Assembly: GCA_016712175.1 (NCBI GenBank)
Contig: JADJRQ010000002.1
Location: forward strand, 1-64,000
DNA: 64,000 bases
Source: Solirubrobacterales bacterium
Lineage (GTDB): Bacteria; Actinomycetota; Thermoleophilia; Solirubrobacterales; 70-9
Direction of reading: 5' to 3'
The position numbers were made by a program, and so were the translations under genes. The notes under the pieces were generated by a model. That model searched no databases. It was not told the DNA's origin and was given only the letters and a program-made list of their open reading frames with translations. Below, in pieces: positions 16,745 to 26,650 of the stretch. Numbering within the stretch: the first letter of the stretch is position 1; each line of letters begins with the position of its first letter.

Positions 16745-18499
16745 CTATCGCCTCAGTACCAGCTTCGGCCGGATGGTCGCTGTCTTTGCCCCGGTGGCGT
16801 CGGTCAGCACGGTCGTCGCCTTGAGCTTCAGCTTGCGGGACCTGACCTTCTTGCCGGCCCTGGTCAGCTTGACCTTGACCTTCCCGCTCTTGCCGGACTT
16901 CACCTTGCCGGAACCCTTGGCCAGGGTCTTCTTGCCCTTCTTTGCGGTGATCTTCACCTTGCAGGTGATGCCTTCAGCGGCCGGGCAGCTGACCTTGACC
17001 TTCGCCTTCTTCTTGCGGTTCAGCTTTGCGAATCCTGACTTGAGGATGGCGCCGGTCGAGGCTTGATCGCAGGTCACGGAGAAGTCGTCGAAGCTGTCGG
17101 CCAGCAGGGTGTCGTTCGAGGAGCCGCAGCTGACTTCGTCTGAATCGAAGTCGCGGCTCCTGATCTGGTCGCTGCCGCCGGCTCCGTCGAGGGTGTCGAC
17201 TCCGGTGCCGCCGTCGATCTTGTCGTCGCCGGGGCCTCCGAAGAGGGCGTCGGGTCCGCCGAGGCCGTTGATCTGGTCGTTTCCGGCACCGCCTTCGATC
17301 TGGTTGGCGGCGTCGTTTCCGGTGAGGGCGTCGTCGGTCGGCTGGTTTTCGGATGCATTCAGGTTTTCGACATCGGCTCCGACGTTGTCGTTGGCCGGAC
17401 CTTCGAGCGGGTCACGGTAACCGTCATCGGCGTTGCCGTCGAGGTCGATCTGCATCCCGAGGGCTGAACCGTCACGGTAGGAATCGAGGCCGTCGCCACC
17501 ACTGATCTGGTCGGGGTCACCGTCACGGAACTCGAACCTGAACGAGTCGCTGCCACCTTCACCACTGAGCGAGTCGGCGCCATCATTGCCTTGGATCTGG
17601 TCATCGCCGGCCCCTCCGGTGATTGTGTCTGCGCGGTCACCGCCATTCAGATCGTCGGCGCCGCCGCCACCCGCGATCGTGTCTCCGCCGCCGTTGCCGT
17701 CGATTTCGTTGTCGGATCCGTTTCCGGCCAGAGTGTCGCCGCCCTTGCCTCCGTGGACATCCTCGACATCAGAACCGATGTTGTCTCCTTCGGCGAGTTC
17801 TCCGTCATCGGCCACTCCATCGAGCGTGACCCTCACGGAATTCACTCGCCCGCGGTAGTTGACCTCATCCGAGTCCGGCCCGCCCAGAAAAGTATCGGCG
17901 CCATTCGAGGTCGACCCCTCGTCGAGTTGGTCAAATCCCGGGCCACCATTGGCGACGTCGGTTCCTGGGCCGGGGGTCAGGTTGTCATTCCCCCCGTTGC
18001 CGACCATGACGTCATTGCCGTCGTTTCCGTCAAGATCGTCACGATTCGGGCCCCCGACCAGCGAGTCGTTGCCGCTGCCCCCGAACGCCCGCAGTCCGTA
18101 GGTGCTGAGACTGGTGATGCTGTCGTTGCCATCACCGCCCTGGATCAGTGCGGTGCTGGGTAATTCGGGAACCGAAGCCTCGATCAGCACCACGTCGTTC
18201 AGATCATTGAGGCTGATATCAAGCCGACCCACGACCGCTGCCGCGGGACAGGATGCACGGTTCGCGTTAACCGCCACGCATCCGAACATCGGTGTGATCG
18301 GTGCGCCGGTGTCATCGAGGACGAAGTTCGCCCCGTCGAGCGAGACGGTCAGATTGTTGGTCTCACCGGGGGCAGCAGCGAACCTCAGGTCCTCGAAAGA
18401 TATCGAGGCGCTCCCGGCCCCGGCCACCGCCGGAACAAGCATCATGGCGGTGGCCGCCAGGACGGTGACAGAAGCGGAAATCTTCGCCCGGGCCCTCAT
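16745..18499 (-). CDS. RTX-like Ca-binding secreted protein, third of tandem set
   Basis: 584 residues from ATG 18497-18499, which overlaps the stop of the next upstream paralogue. Signal peptide (MRARAKISASVTVLAATAMM). N-terminal segment with CVAVNANRASCP and a non-repeat strand domain, then about 15-20 nonapeptide-like GGxGxDxL units in blocks (e.g. GGPNRDDLDGNDGNDVMVGN), separated by DLDGxADDG inserts. The last 150 residues form a Lys-rich beta module with two Cys (SCPAAEGITC) ending RPKLVLRR. Such repeats bind calcium and fold outside the cell. This copy is unbroken. Confidence 0.85.
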   Translation of the reverse strand: MRARAKISASVTVLAATAMMLVPAVAGAGSASISFEDLRFAAAPGETNNLTVSLDGANFVLDDTGAPITPMFGCVAVNANRASCPAAAVVGRLDISLNDLNDVVLIEASVPELPSTALIQGGDGNDSITSLSTYGLRAFGGSGNDSLVGGPNRDDLDGNDGNDVMVGNGGNDNLTPGPGTDVANGGPGFDQLDEGSTSNGADTFLGGPDSDEVNYRGRVNSVRVTLDGVADDGELAEGDNIGSDVEDVHGGKGGDTLAGNGSDNEIDGNGGGDTIAGGGGADDLNGGDRADTITGGAGDDQIQGNDGADSLSGEGGSDSFRFEFRDGDPDQISGGDGLDSYRDGSALGMQIDLDGNADDGYRDPLEGPANDNVGADVENLNASENQPTDDALTGNDAANQIEGGAGNDQINGLGGPDALFGGPGDDKIDGGTGVDTLDGAGGSDQIRSRDFDSDEVSCGSSNDTLLADSFDDFSVTCDQASTGAILKSGFAKLNRKKKAKVKVSCPAAEGITCKVKITAKKGKKTLAKGSGKVKSGKSGKVKVKLTRAGKKVRSRKLKLKATTVLTDATGAKTATIRPKLVLRR

Positions 18500-20252
18500 C
18501 GCCTCAGTACCAGCTTCGGCCGGATGGTCGCTGTCTTTGCCCCGGTGGCGTCGGTCAGCACGGTCGTCGCCTTGAGCTTCAGCTTGCGGGACCTGACCTT
18601 CTTGCCGGCCCCGGGTCAGCTTGACCTTGACCTTCCCGCTCTTGCCGGACTTCACCTTGCCGGAACCCTTGGCGGGGTCTTCTTGCCCTTCTTTGCGGTG
18701 ATCTTCACCTGCAGGTGATGCCTTCAGCGGCCGGGCAGCTGACCTTGACCTTCGCCTTCTTCTTGCGGTTCAGCTTTTGCGAATCCTGACTTGAGGATGG
18801 CGCCGGTCGAGGCTTGATCGCAGGTCACGGAGAAGTCGTCGAAGCTGTCGGCCAGCAGGGTGTCGTTCGAGGAGCCGCAGCTGACTTCGTCTGAATCGAA
18901 GTCGCGGCTCCTGATCTGGTCACTGCCGCCGGCACCGTCGATGGTGTCGATGCCTGTGCCGCCGTCGAGGTTGTCGTCGCCGGGGCCTCCGAAGAGGGCG
19001 TCGGGTCCGCCGAGGCCGTTGATCTGGTCGTTTCCGGCACCGCCTTCGATCTGGTTGGCGGCGTCGTTTCCGGTGAGGGTGTCGGCCTGCGGCCCACCGA
19101 CCAGTCTTCGAGGTCGCTCCCGGCGTTGTCATTTTCGCCGGCGGCTCCATCATCGGCAACACCGTCGAGATCGATGGTCAGCGGTTCCGTCGTGAAGTAG
19201 GTGAGTCGATCGATTCCGGGACCGCCGAGAAACTGATCTGATCCACTACCTGCCTGATCGTTCCCGTCGGTGATGAAGTCATTTCCGTCGCCACCACTGA
19301 CCGAATCGTCACCAGGCCCGCCCTCAAGCGAGTCGGATCCTGCCTCGCCGGCGATCACATCGTTGCCGTAGCCGCCGTACACCACGTCGTTGCCTCCGCC
19401 GGCCGAAACGGCATCGTTGCCGTCGCCGGAGTTGTAGCTCGCGCCCCGAGGGGAACCGCTGATGGTGTCGTCCCCATCCCCGGTTGTCAGGAACTCGAAG
19501 TCGCCACCCAGATTGTCGCCCTCTCCTGCGGCCCCGTCGTCAGCCAGACCGTTTTCGCTGAGCAATACGGGAGCCTCTCGAGCCCCGTACTGGAGCTGGT
19601 CCTGCCCCGGACCGGCGACCAGCAGGTCGGCGCCGTTGGCCTGCGACCCTTCTTCGACCGCGTCGTTGCCGTTGCCTCCATCGATGTCGTCGTCGCCGTC
19701 GCCACCCACCAGATAGTCGGAGCCGTCAACTCCTCTGAGGATGTCGGTGCCCCCGCCTCCGTAAAGTTGATCGTTCTCGTTGCCGCCAACCAGAGTGTCC
19801 GCGCCGGGCGAGTCGAAGAAGGGGTCGCCTCCGTCCAACTGGTTCTCCAGGTTCTGTCCTCCGAAGATGATGTCATCGCCGGCGTCTCCCTCGACCTCCG
19901 TCCGTTCGATGTCGGGAGAGTCCGCTACCGTCGATCCGATCGCGGCCCGGTCGTTGAGGTCCCCGAGTCTCAGGCTGACGACGCTGATTCCGCCCGACGT
20001 GCACTTGACCTGGTTGGCGTTGACCGCGACACAACCAGCCATCGGCGTGATTGCAGCTCCGGGATCGGTGATCACAAAGTCGGTGCCATCGAATTCCGCA
20101 GTCACCTCGTTGGTTTCGCCGACACTTGCGAAGAAGATCATTGAAGACCCCGAAATCAGGGCATTGGAAGCCCCCGCCACCGCCGGAACAAGAACCATGG
20201 CCGTGGCCACGAGGGTGATGGCAGAAGCGGCAATCTTCGCCCGGGCCCTCAT
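18496..20252 (-). CDS. RTX-like secreted protein, second of tandem set, frameshifted 3' end
   Basis: Signal peptide MRARAKIAASAITLVATAMV nearly copies that of its neighbour. The same plan follows: CVAVNANQVKC segment, GGDGDDDIDGGNGNDAVEEG-type repeats and DLDGVADDGAAGEND inserts. Near 19095 the frame shifts, after which the shared module (AANQIEGGAGNDQINGLGG...) is read in other frames. Compared with the intact copy, at least four further single-base differences lie at about 18608-18780. With corrections the protein would end RPKLVLRR at 18496. Starts inside the stop of the upstream paralogue. Either a decayed copy or a repeat-collapse error. Confidence 0.75.
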
Positions 20253-22056
20253 CGCCTCAGCACCAGCTTCGGCCGGATGGTCGCTGTCTTTGCCCCGGTG
20301 GCGTCGGTCAGCACGGTCGTTGCCTTGAGCTTGAGCTTCTTCGGGCGCTGCTTCTTGCCGGCCCTGGTCAGCTTGACCTTGACCTTCCCGGTCTTGCCCG
20401 ACCCGACCTTGCCGGATCCCTTGGCGAGGGTCTCCTTGCCCTTCTTGGCACTGATTTTCACCTTGCAGGTGATGCCTTCGGCAGCCGGGCAGCTGACCTT
20501 GAGCTTCGCCTTCTTTTTGCGGTTCAGCCTGGCGAAGCCCGATTTGAGGATGGCTCCGGTCGAAGCTTGATCACAGGTCACGGTGAAGTCGTCGAAGCGG
20601 TCGGCCAGCAGGGTGTCGTTCGAGGAGCCGCAGCTGACTTCGTCTGAATCGAAGTCGCGGCTCCTGATCTGGTCGCTGCCGCCGGCTCCGTCGAGGGTGT
20701 CGACTCCGGTGCCGCCGTCGATCTTGTCGTCGCCGGGGCCTCGAAAAGAGCGTCGGGTCCGCCGAGGCCGTTGATCTGGTCGTTTCCGGCACCGCCTTCG
20801 GATCTGGTTGGCGGCGTCGTTTCCGGTGAGGTAGTCGTCTGCCGCGACAATGCTGCCTCCGTCCTGGCCTTCCCCTGGTCCATCGATCGACAGGTTTTCG
20901 ATGTCAGCCCCGGCATTGTCGGCCGGAACTCCGGCGACCGGTTCGGTCGGACCGTCATCGGCGATCCCGTCGAGATCAATAGACACCGCGCGCTGTAAAT
21001 AGCTCCCGATGGAATCGATCGAATCGACGCCGGAGCCACCGGAATACACATCGGCACCTTCGTCGAAGAACTCTCCCCGGAACTGGTCGTCCCCGTCGCC
21101 GCCGATCAGCTGGTCACTGCCGTTGCCGCCGATGATCGAATCGCCGCCCGGGCCCCGTTCAGCTCGTCGTCACCATTGTTGCCATAGAGGTAATCCGGCC
21201 CCGGTCCACCATTCAGCACGTCGTCGCCATCGTTTGACAGGAAAGAATTCGGCTCGGGTCCACCGGTCAGAGTGTCATTGCCATCGCCACTGTCGATCCG
21301 CTCGATGCCGATCACGTTGTCAGCTTCCCCCGGTTCACCGTCGTCGGCGACTCCGTTCAGGCTGATGTTGAGCGGGCCGGTGCGATCTCGCAGATCGATC
21401 GAATCGCCGAGCCCGGCGCCCCCATCCAGGACATCCCCGGCGTCGGGGGCGGATTCCTCGCTGAATCGGTCGTCGCCCGGGCCGGCATTCACCGTGTCCG
21501 CGCCCAAACCGGCCCTGAGATAGTCATCGCCGCTCCCGGCAGTTACCACGTCAATCCCGTCCCCGGTGCGGATGTCGTCGTCACCGTCGCCGCCGGTGGC
21601 GACGTCGTTACCGTCGCGGCCTAGCAATTGGCCGTCGGTCGGCCCGGTCCCGGACAGGACGTCATTGCCGTCGCCACCATCCAGTCCCATCACGTCTATC
21701 GATCCCACCGAAGCGTCGTAGGAAGCGACATCGTTCATGTCGCCCAGTCCGGCGTCAATCCGGTCGATTCCCACCGCCGGACAGGAGGCGACGCTGGCGA
21801 GCAGGTTGACGCAAGGAGGCGTCGTGGCAATCGCAACCGGGCCCGACTCGGTGAACACGAAGTCGGTGCCGTTGCCCGTGATGGCCAGCTGGTTGGTCTC
21901 TCCGGCCACCGCGTCGTACTTGACGTTACTGCCAGTGATCTTCAGGGTGGAGGCCTCAGCCGGAACCGCCAGGCCCGCGAAGAAGGCCACAAGGACGATC
22001 AGCCACAGCGCACGCCGCCGCTTGGAACGTTTGGCCCCTGCCCCGCAATTTTCCAT
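20249..22056 (-). CDS. RTX-like secreted protein, first of tandem set, frameshifted
   Basis: Promoter-proximal copy. Its export signal differs from the other two (KRSKRRRALWLIVLVAFFAG), after which come CVNLLASVASCPAV and GGDGNDVLSG-type repeats. The frame breaks at about 21151-21157 in a G/C run and resumes as GGDSIIGGNGSDQL in the frame that ends at 20249. Two more compensating shifts near 20742 and 20798 garble about 17 residues (should read EGGAGNDQINGLGGPDALFG). The 3' 580 bases are almost identical to those of the two downstream copies. Likely calcium-dependent surface or secreted protein; ligand unknown. Confidence 0.78.
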
Positions 22057-22185
22057 ACCCCAGCCCTATCACACTGAGGAGCCCACGTCCATGCCTGCAC
22101 CCCTGGCGACCGGGCTTCCTGGCACTCCCGCCTCCTTGACCGCTTAACCCGGGTTGCCCCCGGGCGGGTGGTTGTGAAGGAGGGC

Positions 22186-22551
22186 CTACATCGCGAACAG
22201 CTGCGACAGCGAACGGCCGACGTCTGGCGGTTCTTCTTCGCCCTTCCACGCGGCCTGGACGCCGGCGGCAAGCGCTTCGGCTGCCTCGGAGATCTGGCTG
22301 GCGCGGTTCGGGCGGATCTCTCCGGCCTCGGCGGCTTCGGAGAGATCGGACTCCATCAGGCCCGCCAGCTCGGCGAGGCGGCGAAGGCCCCGGGTCGAGG
22401 CGGTGGCGTGAAGGGCTTCGGCTTCCTGCCGGAGAGCTTCGAAGTCGGTCGTACCGGTATCGAGACCGGCCGCGATCATGTCGCAGCGCTGTCGGGCTTC
22501 CTTCGCGAAAGCCCCAAGTAGTTCACCGCCATCTGACTCTTCTTCGCTCAT
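22186..22551 (-). CDS. small helical protein, possible Hpt-like domain
   Basis: 121 residues from ATG 22551 (GGGAG eight bases upstream; ATG 22557 and 22569 are alternatives). All-helical and acidic-to-neutral. The stretch LHATASTRGLRRLAELAGLME resembles the phospho-His helix of Hpt domains (H-x3-G-x3-GL-x2-LA-x2-LE), with the His at the right place. If so it would pass phosphate between a hybrid kinase and a regulator, none of which is nearby. It stands alone, divergent from the SDR gene. The match is by eye and modest. Confidence 0.5.
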   Translation of the reverse strand: MSEEESDGGELLGAFAKEARQRCDMIAAGLDTGTTDFEALRQEAEALHATASTRGLRRLAELAGLMESDLSEAAEAGEIRPNRASQISEAAEALAAGVQAAWKGEEEPPDVGRSLSQLFAM

Positions 22552-22709
22552 GCTCATTTCTCCCATCAAATTCTGTGATTCCGGACGGACAGAATGGATG
22601 CTCCATCACCATTGTTGCCGTTCAGCCATTGACTTGCATACTGGTGGGGCAAATTCTTTCGCGGGTGGCATAGGCTCCGGCCAGTCTTACTCAACCGAAC
22701 GGAGAGATA

Positions 22710-23447
22710 GTGGCAAAACGAGCGGCATTGGTGACGGGTGGTTCAGGCGGCATCGGCCTGGCAATCGCGAGGCGGCTTGCCGAAAGTGGCTACGCCGTGA
22801 CGATCTCCGGCCGGCAGGAAGGGAAACTTCTCGCAGCTGCCGAGTCTCTCGCTGACGACGACCTCAAGGTCGAAGCGGTTGTCGCCGACGTCACCTCTGA
22901 ACAGGCCGTGGTCGACCTGGTCGCCGAGCACAAGCGCCAGTGGGGCCGGCTCGACTGCCTGGTCAACAACGCCGGCGTCGGCATCGGCCAGATGGTCGAC
23001 GACATCCAGGTCAAGCACCTCGATCTCCAGGTCGCGGTCAACCTTCGGGCACTCATAGTCGCAACCCGTGAAGCAACCCCTCTGCTCAAGAAGGCGGGCG
23101 AGGAACACGGCAAGGCCCTCATCGTCAACCTCGCTTCGATCGCCGGCAAGCAGTACCCGGCCCTTCTTTCCGTATACGCAGCGACCAAGGCCGCAGTCAT
23201 TTCCTTTTCGGGTTCCACCCAGAAGGAGCTTGGTTCATCGGGCGTTTGCGCGACCGCGCTCTGCCCCGGATTTGTTGACACCGACATGACCGAATTCGCC
23301 AAGGAGATGGTCCCGGCCGACCAGATGATGACGACTACGGACATCGCCGACGCAGTCTCATTCCTGCTCAAGGTTTCCCCGAACTGCGCGATCCCCGAGA
23401 TCGTCATGAGCCGCCCGGCTCCTGGTCCCGACTCTGGCGGAATGTAA
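22710..23447 (+). CDS. short-chain dehydrogenase/reductase
   Basis: 245 residues, classical SDR. Rossmann motif TGGSGGIG (residues 9-16), NNAGVGIG, catalytic Ser in NLASIAGKQY, and YAATK with catalytic Tyr and Lys, then CPGFVDTDMT. Resembles FabG-type 3-oxoacyl reductases, but the C-terminus (EIVMSRPAPGPDSGGM) lacks the usual G-G-Y/xx tail, so substrate is open. A GGAGAGA site lies before the start at 22710. A glycosyltransferase follows on the same strand. Confidence 0.88.
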   Translation: MAKRAALVTGGSGGIGLAIARRLAESGYAVTISGRQEGKLLAAAESLADDDLKVEAVVADVTSEQAVVDLVAEHKRQWGRLDCLVNNAGVGIGQMVDDIQVKHLDLQVAVNLRALIVATREATPLLKKAGEEHGKALIVNLASIAGKQYPALLSVYAATKAAVISFSGSTQKELGSSGVCATALCPGFVDTDMTEFAKEMVPADQMMTTTDIADAVSFLLKVSPNCAIPEIVMSRPAPGPDSGGM

Positions 23448-23457
23448 TCCGGCCCGG

Positions 23458-24657
23458 CTGGCCATCACGAAAGAATCGAAGAAGCCCCTGCGCTGCCTGG
23501 TTGCCGCTTTCGGCGATCCCGGACACGTCTTTCCCGCGGTCAGCCTCGGGCGGTCACTCAAGGCAACCGGTCACGAGGTCCTGGTCGAAACCTGGCCGCA
23601 GTGGGAAGAAGCCGTCAGTGGCGCCGGCCTCAGGTTCGTGAGCGCGGACCAGTATCAGGTGTTCCCGCCACCGGCCTCCGGATCACCCGGTGGTGGCGAC
23701 GCCGCGGTCGCGCTGATGCCTTTGCTCGAGGAGTTCGATCCGGACGTCGTCGTCAATGACATCCTCACGGTCGCCCCCGCCCTCGCCGCCGAGAAGCACG
23801 GCTGCCACTGGGCAACCCTGATCCCGCACATCTATCCGGTGCAGGGCGAAGGAATGCCGTTCTTTGCGATCGGTGCCCTCCCGCCCCGCTCGAAGGTCGG
23901 TCGCAAGCTCTGGGAGATGACCGACAGCCTGCTGGTGCGGGGGCTCGAGCGGGGACGAAGCGATCTGAACGCCCAGCGGGCAGTGGTCGGCCTCCCTCCG
24001 ACCGAGCGCTTCCACGGAGGGATCAGCCCGGACCTGGCGATGGTGGCCACCTACCCGCAGCTCGAGTACCAGCGGGACTGGCCGGAGGCGGTGCACGTCA
24101 CCGGGCCGATGCCTTTCGAGATGCCGCACGACGAGATCGACCTTCCTCCGGGCGACGACCCCCTGGTCCTGGTCGCCCCCAGCACATCTAAAGACCCGGA
24201 CAACCACCTGGTCCGTTCAGCCCTCAAAGCCCTGACCGGTCAGCCGGTGCGGGTCGTCGCGACCACAAACAACGTGATCCCTTCGCATCCGATCGAGGTG
24301 CCGGAAAATGCAGTGCTCGTCAACTGGCTCAGCTATTCACAGGTAATGCCGAAGGCAGCCCTGGTCCTTTGCCACGGCGGCCACGGCACTGTCGCCCGTG
24401 CCCTCCACGAAGGCGTCCCCGTCCTGACCTGTCCCGCCGCGGGCGACATGAACGAAACCGCGGCGCGGATCACCTGGGCCGGTGTCGGGCTTTCGGTGCG
24501 CTGGAGCCTCACCGGGCCGAACACCCTCCGCTGGGCGGTGGCCGAAGTGCTGGGAGACCCCGCCTTCCGCTCGAGGGCGGAGAGAATCGCCGCCTGGAGC
24601 CGGGAGCATGACGGCGCTGCCAGGGGCGTCGAACTGGTCGAGGGCCTGGCGGCATAA
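23458..24657 (+). CDS. GT-B glycosyltransferase (UGT/MGT-like), start unclear
   Basis: The fold begins at RCLVAAFGDPGHVFPAVSL in the frame that ends at 24657, but there is no ATG, GTG or TTG between the in-frame stop at 23407 and GTG 23638; the likely start near CTG 23458 is abnormal or masked by an error. C-terminal donor site: NWLSYSQVMPKAALVLCHGG, HGTVARALHEGVPVLTCPAAGD, as in macrolide- and flavonoid-type UDP-sugar transferases. About 400 residues, cytosolic. Directly follows the SDR gene (10 bases), so both may modify the same small molecule. Confidence 0.82.
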   Translation: MAITKESKKPLRCLVAAFGDPGHVFPAVSLGRSLKATGHEVLVETWPQWEEAVSGAGLRFVSADQYQVFPPPASGSPGGGDAAVALMPLLEEFDPDVVVNDILTVAPALAAEKHGCHWATLIPHIYPVQGEGMPFFAIGALPPRSKVGRKLWEMTDSLLVRGLERGRSDLNAQRAVVGLPPTERFHGGISPDLAMVATYPQLEYQRDWPEAVHVTGPMPFEMPHDEIDLPPGDDPLVLVAPSTSKDPDNHLVRSALKALTGQPVRVVATTNNVIPSHPIEVPENAVLVNWLSYSQVMPKAALVLCHGGHGTVARALHEGVPVLTCPAAGDMNETAARITWAGVGLSVRWSLTGPNTLRWAVAEVLGDPAFRSRAERIAAWSREHDGAARGVELVEGLAA

Positions 24658-24676
24658 GGATCGGGTCCTGGCGTCT
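24654..24676 (+). repeat. 23-base dispersed repeat, copy A
   Basis: Overlaps the TAA of the glycosyltransferase gene (starts ATAAGGATCGGGTCCTGGCG). An exact copy lies on the other strand at 37124-37146, also just past a gene's 3' end. In this copy no long hairpin follows. Confidence 0.7.
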
Positions 24677-24697
24677 TGATCCACGCGAGACCCTAAG

Positions 24698-24770
24698 CTC
24701 CGGGGGACGGACTCGAACCGTCAACCTACGAGTTAACAGCTCGTCGCTCTACCGATTGAGCTACCCCGGA
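24698..24770 (-). tRNA. tRNA-Asn (GUU)
   Basis: Reverse complement starts TCCGGGGTAGCTCAATCGGT; anticodon arm CGAGCTGTTAACTCG gives anticodon GTT; T arm GACGGTTCGAGTCCGTC; acceptor CCCCGGA with discriminator G. 73 bases, no encoded CCA. It sits 45 bases past the 3' end of dnaG on the same strand. Confidence 0.93.
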
Positions 24771-24814
24771 ATAGGTCGAGGCAGCCTACCGAAACAGGAC
24801 GCCTGATCCCCTGC

Positions 24815-26605
24815 TCATACCTCGGCTTCGGCGCGGTTCACCTTTTCCACCAGCTCGGCGCGTTGCCGGTTCAGGCTTGCCCGCAACCGGGCATCTTCAC
24901 CGGCCGAAGCGGCGGCGATCTCGTCTTCCAGCGCGGCCAACTCGAGCTCCATAAAATTTCGGCGGATTGATCCGGTTCCGACCTGCTCCGGACTTGCCCG
25001 GAGTACCAGTGCGGCGACCAGGCGGTGGAGATCCCTGTCTTCGGGGTCGAGTCCTTCCGCGGGATCGTCGAGGTGGAGCTTCAGCCATTCGACAGTCCGC
25101 ATCATCAGTGGTGAAGTCATGTGTTTCGCTTCGAGCTTCTCGATGTAGGGACGGCCCTCGTCTGGTTTGGCCACACACATCGCCAGCAGGTGCCGCTCCT
25201 GGCGTTCCCGTTGCGACAGCAGTGAAGCCGCCTGAGCCGGAGGGGCCTCTTCGGAGTTCGACCTTGGACTCGCGGACCCGGTTCGGGTCGTTTCCGGCTG
25301 CGGCTTGGGAGCGGAAGTCACCCGCGCAACCACAACCGTGGGGTCAATCCCCAGTCGCTCGGCAGCCCTCCTGACCAACTCATCGCGGGTCGCACCGGCC
25401 GGGACTTCGGCCAGCACCGGTGCCGCTTCGGCCAGGCCGCGGTCACGGTCCTGGGGCGATGCAGGGTCGACCGTGGCCATGATCAGGTCGAGGTGGAATT
25501 CGGGCAGGTCGACCGCGCCCTCGACCAGGTCGCGGAAACGCTCCGCTCCGCCTTCGGCCACAACCAGCTCGGCCGGATCCTCACCGGACGGCATCGCCAC
25601 GACCTTGATAGTCAGCTTGCGGCCGGCCGCGACCTGCTGGGCCCGCAACATGGCCTTCCGGCCGGCGGCGTCGGCGTCGAGGGCGAGCACGATGTTCTCG
25701 ATCGTGCCCGAAAGCAGCGCCAGCTGCTGCTCGGTGATCGCCGTGCCCATCACGCCGACCGCTTCGGTCATGCCGGCCTGATGAAGCGCGATCACGTCGG
25801 TATAGCCCTCGACCACGATCGCCCTACCTGCTTTGGCCATCGGCCCCCGGGCCCGGTCGATCCCGTAGAGGATCTCGCTCTTGTGGAACACCTCGTTCTC
25901 GGCCGAGTTCAGGTACTTCGGCTTCTGCTCGGCTCGCATTGCCCTTGCCCCGAATCCGACCGCACGGCCGCGGGGATCGCGGATCGGAAAGGTGATGCGT
26001 TCACGGAAACGGTCGTACATGCCGCCGTTCCGGCCCTTCTGCGCAAGCCCGGTCTTCGCGAGCTCTGCCACAGAAAAGCCCGCTTGCTGACCGCGCATTA
26101 TCAGCGCGTCCCAGGCGCTCGGTGAATAGCCAACCCCGAAGTCCCGCAGGATTTCCTCGCCGAGACCACGCCCCGCCAGATACTCCCGGGCCTTGCCGGC
26201 TTCGGGCGAATCGTGGAAATACGCCGAGTAGTAAACCGCGGCCCGCTCCAGCAGCTCAGTGAGCCGGGTTCTCGCCTGCCGCCGCTGTTCGGCCTGGGGA
26301 TCTTCTTTCTCACGGGTAATCTCGACCCCGTACCGGTCGGCGAGGAGTTCCACCGCGTCCGGGAAGTCGATGTTCTCGGTCGCGATCACGAAGTCGAAGA
26401 GATCCCCACCCACCTGACAACCGAAGCAGTGGTAGAGCTTGTCCTCGGCGTGGATGCCGAAGGAGGGCGAACGTTCGTCATGGAAGGGGCAAAGACCGGT
26501 CCAGCGGCCACCCTGACGGCGCAACTCGGTGTGGGCGGAGACGATCTCCACCATGTCCGCGGCGGCGCGGACCCGGTCGATCGTGTCGGGAGTGAACTTG
26601 GACAT
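24815..26605 (-). CDS. dnaG: DNA primase
   Basis: 596 residues. Zinc-binding domain with C39, H42, C60, C63 (CPFH and HCFGC). Then the RNA-polymerase core: YLNSAENEVFHKSEILYG, TOPRIM motifs VVEGYTDVIALHQAG and LALDADAAGRKA. The C-terminal 160 residues are a DnaB-interaction domain after a Pro/Thr/Ser linker. Makes primers for replication forks. It is the last gene of the minus-strand housekeeping run, with dgt 45 bases upstream. Confidence 0.98.
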   Translation of the reverse strand: MSKFTPDTIDRVRAAADMVEIVSAHTELRRQGGRWTGLCPFHDERSPSFGIHAEDKLYHCFGCQVGGDLFDFVIATENIDFPDAVELLADRYGVEITREKEDPQAEQRRQARTRLTELLERAAVYYSAYFHDSPEAGKAREYLAGRGLGEEILRDFGVGYSPSAWDALIMRGQQAGFSVAELAKTGLAQKGRNGGMYDRFRERITFPIRDPRGRAVGFGARAMRAEQKPKYLNSAENEVFHKSEILYGIDRARGPMAKAGRAIVVEGYTDVIALHQAGMTEAVGVMGTAITEQQLALLSGTIENIVLALDADAAGRKAMLRAQQVAAGRKLTIKVVAMPSGEDPAELVVAEGGAERFRDLVEGAVDLPEFHLDLIMATVDPASPQDRDRGLAEAAPVLAEVPAGATRDELVRRAAERLGIDPTVVVARVTSAPKPQPETTRTGSASPRSNSEEAPPAQAASLLSQRERQERHLLAMCVAKPDEGRPYIEKLEAKHMTSPLMMRTVEWLKLHLDDPAEGLDPEDRDLHRLVAALVLRASPEQVGTGSIRRNFMELELAALEDEIAAASAGEDARLRASLNRQRAELVEKVNRAEAEV

Positions 26606-26650
26606 TGACAGCTAGCTTACGCCGCCACGATCAATGCCCGGAGTACGGCT

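Noticed and set aside
16745..22056. DNA-level repeats read as a satellite or CRISPR
   Set aside because: The periodicity comes from codons for GGxGxDxL protein repeats and from duplicated gene ends.
22143..22166. CCCGGG-rich inverted repeat as a terminator
   Set aside because: Six-base arms in very GC-rich sequence without T-run; not distinct from background.
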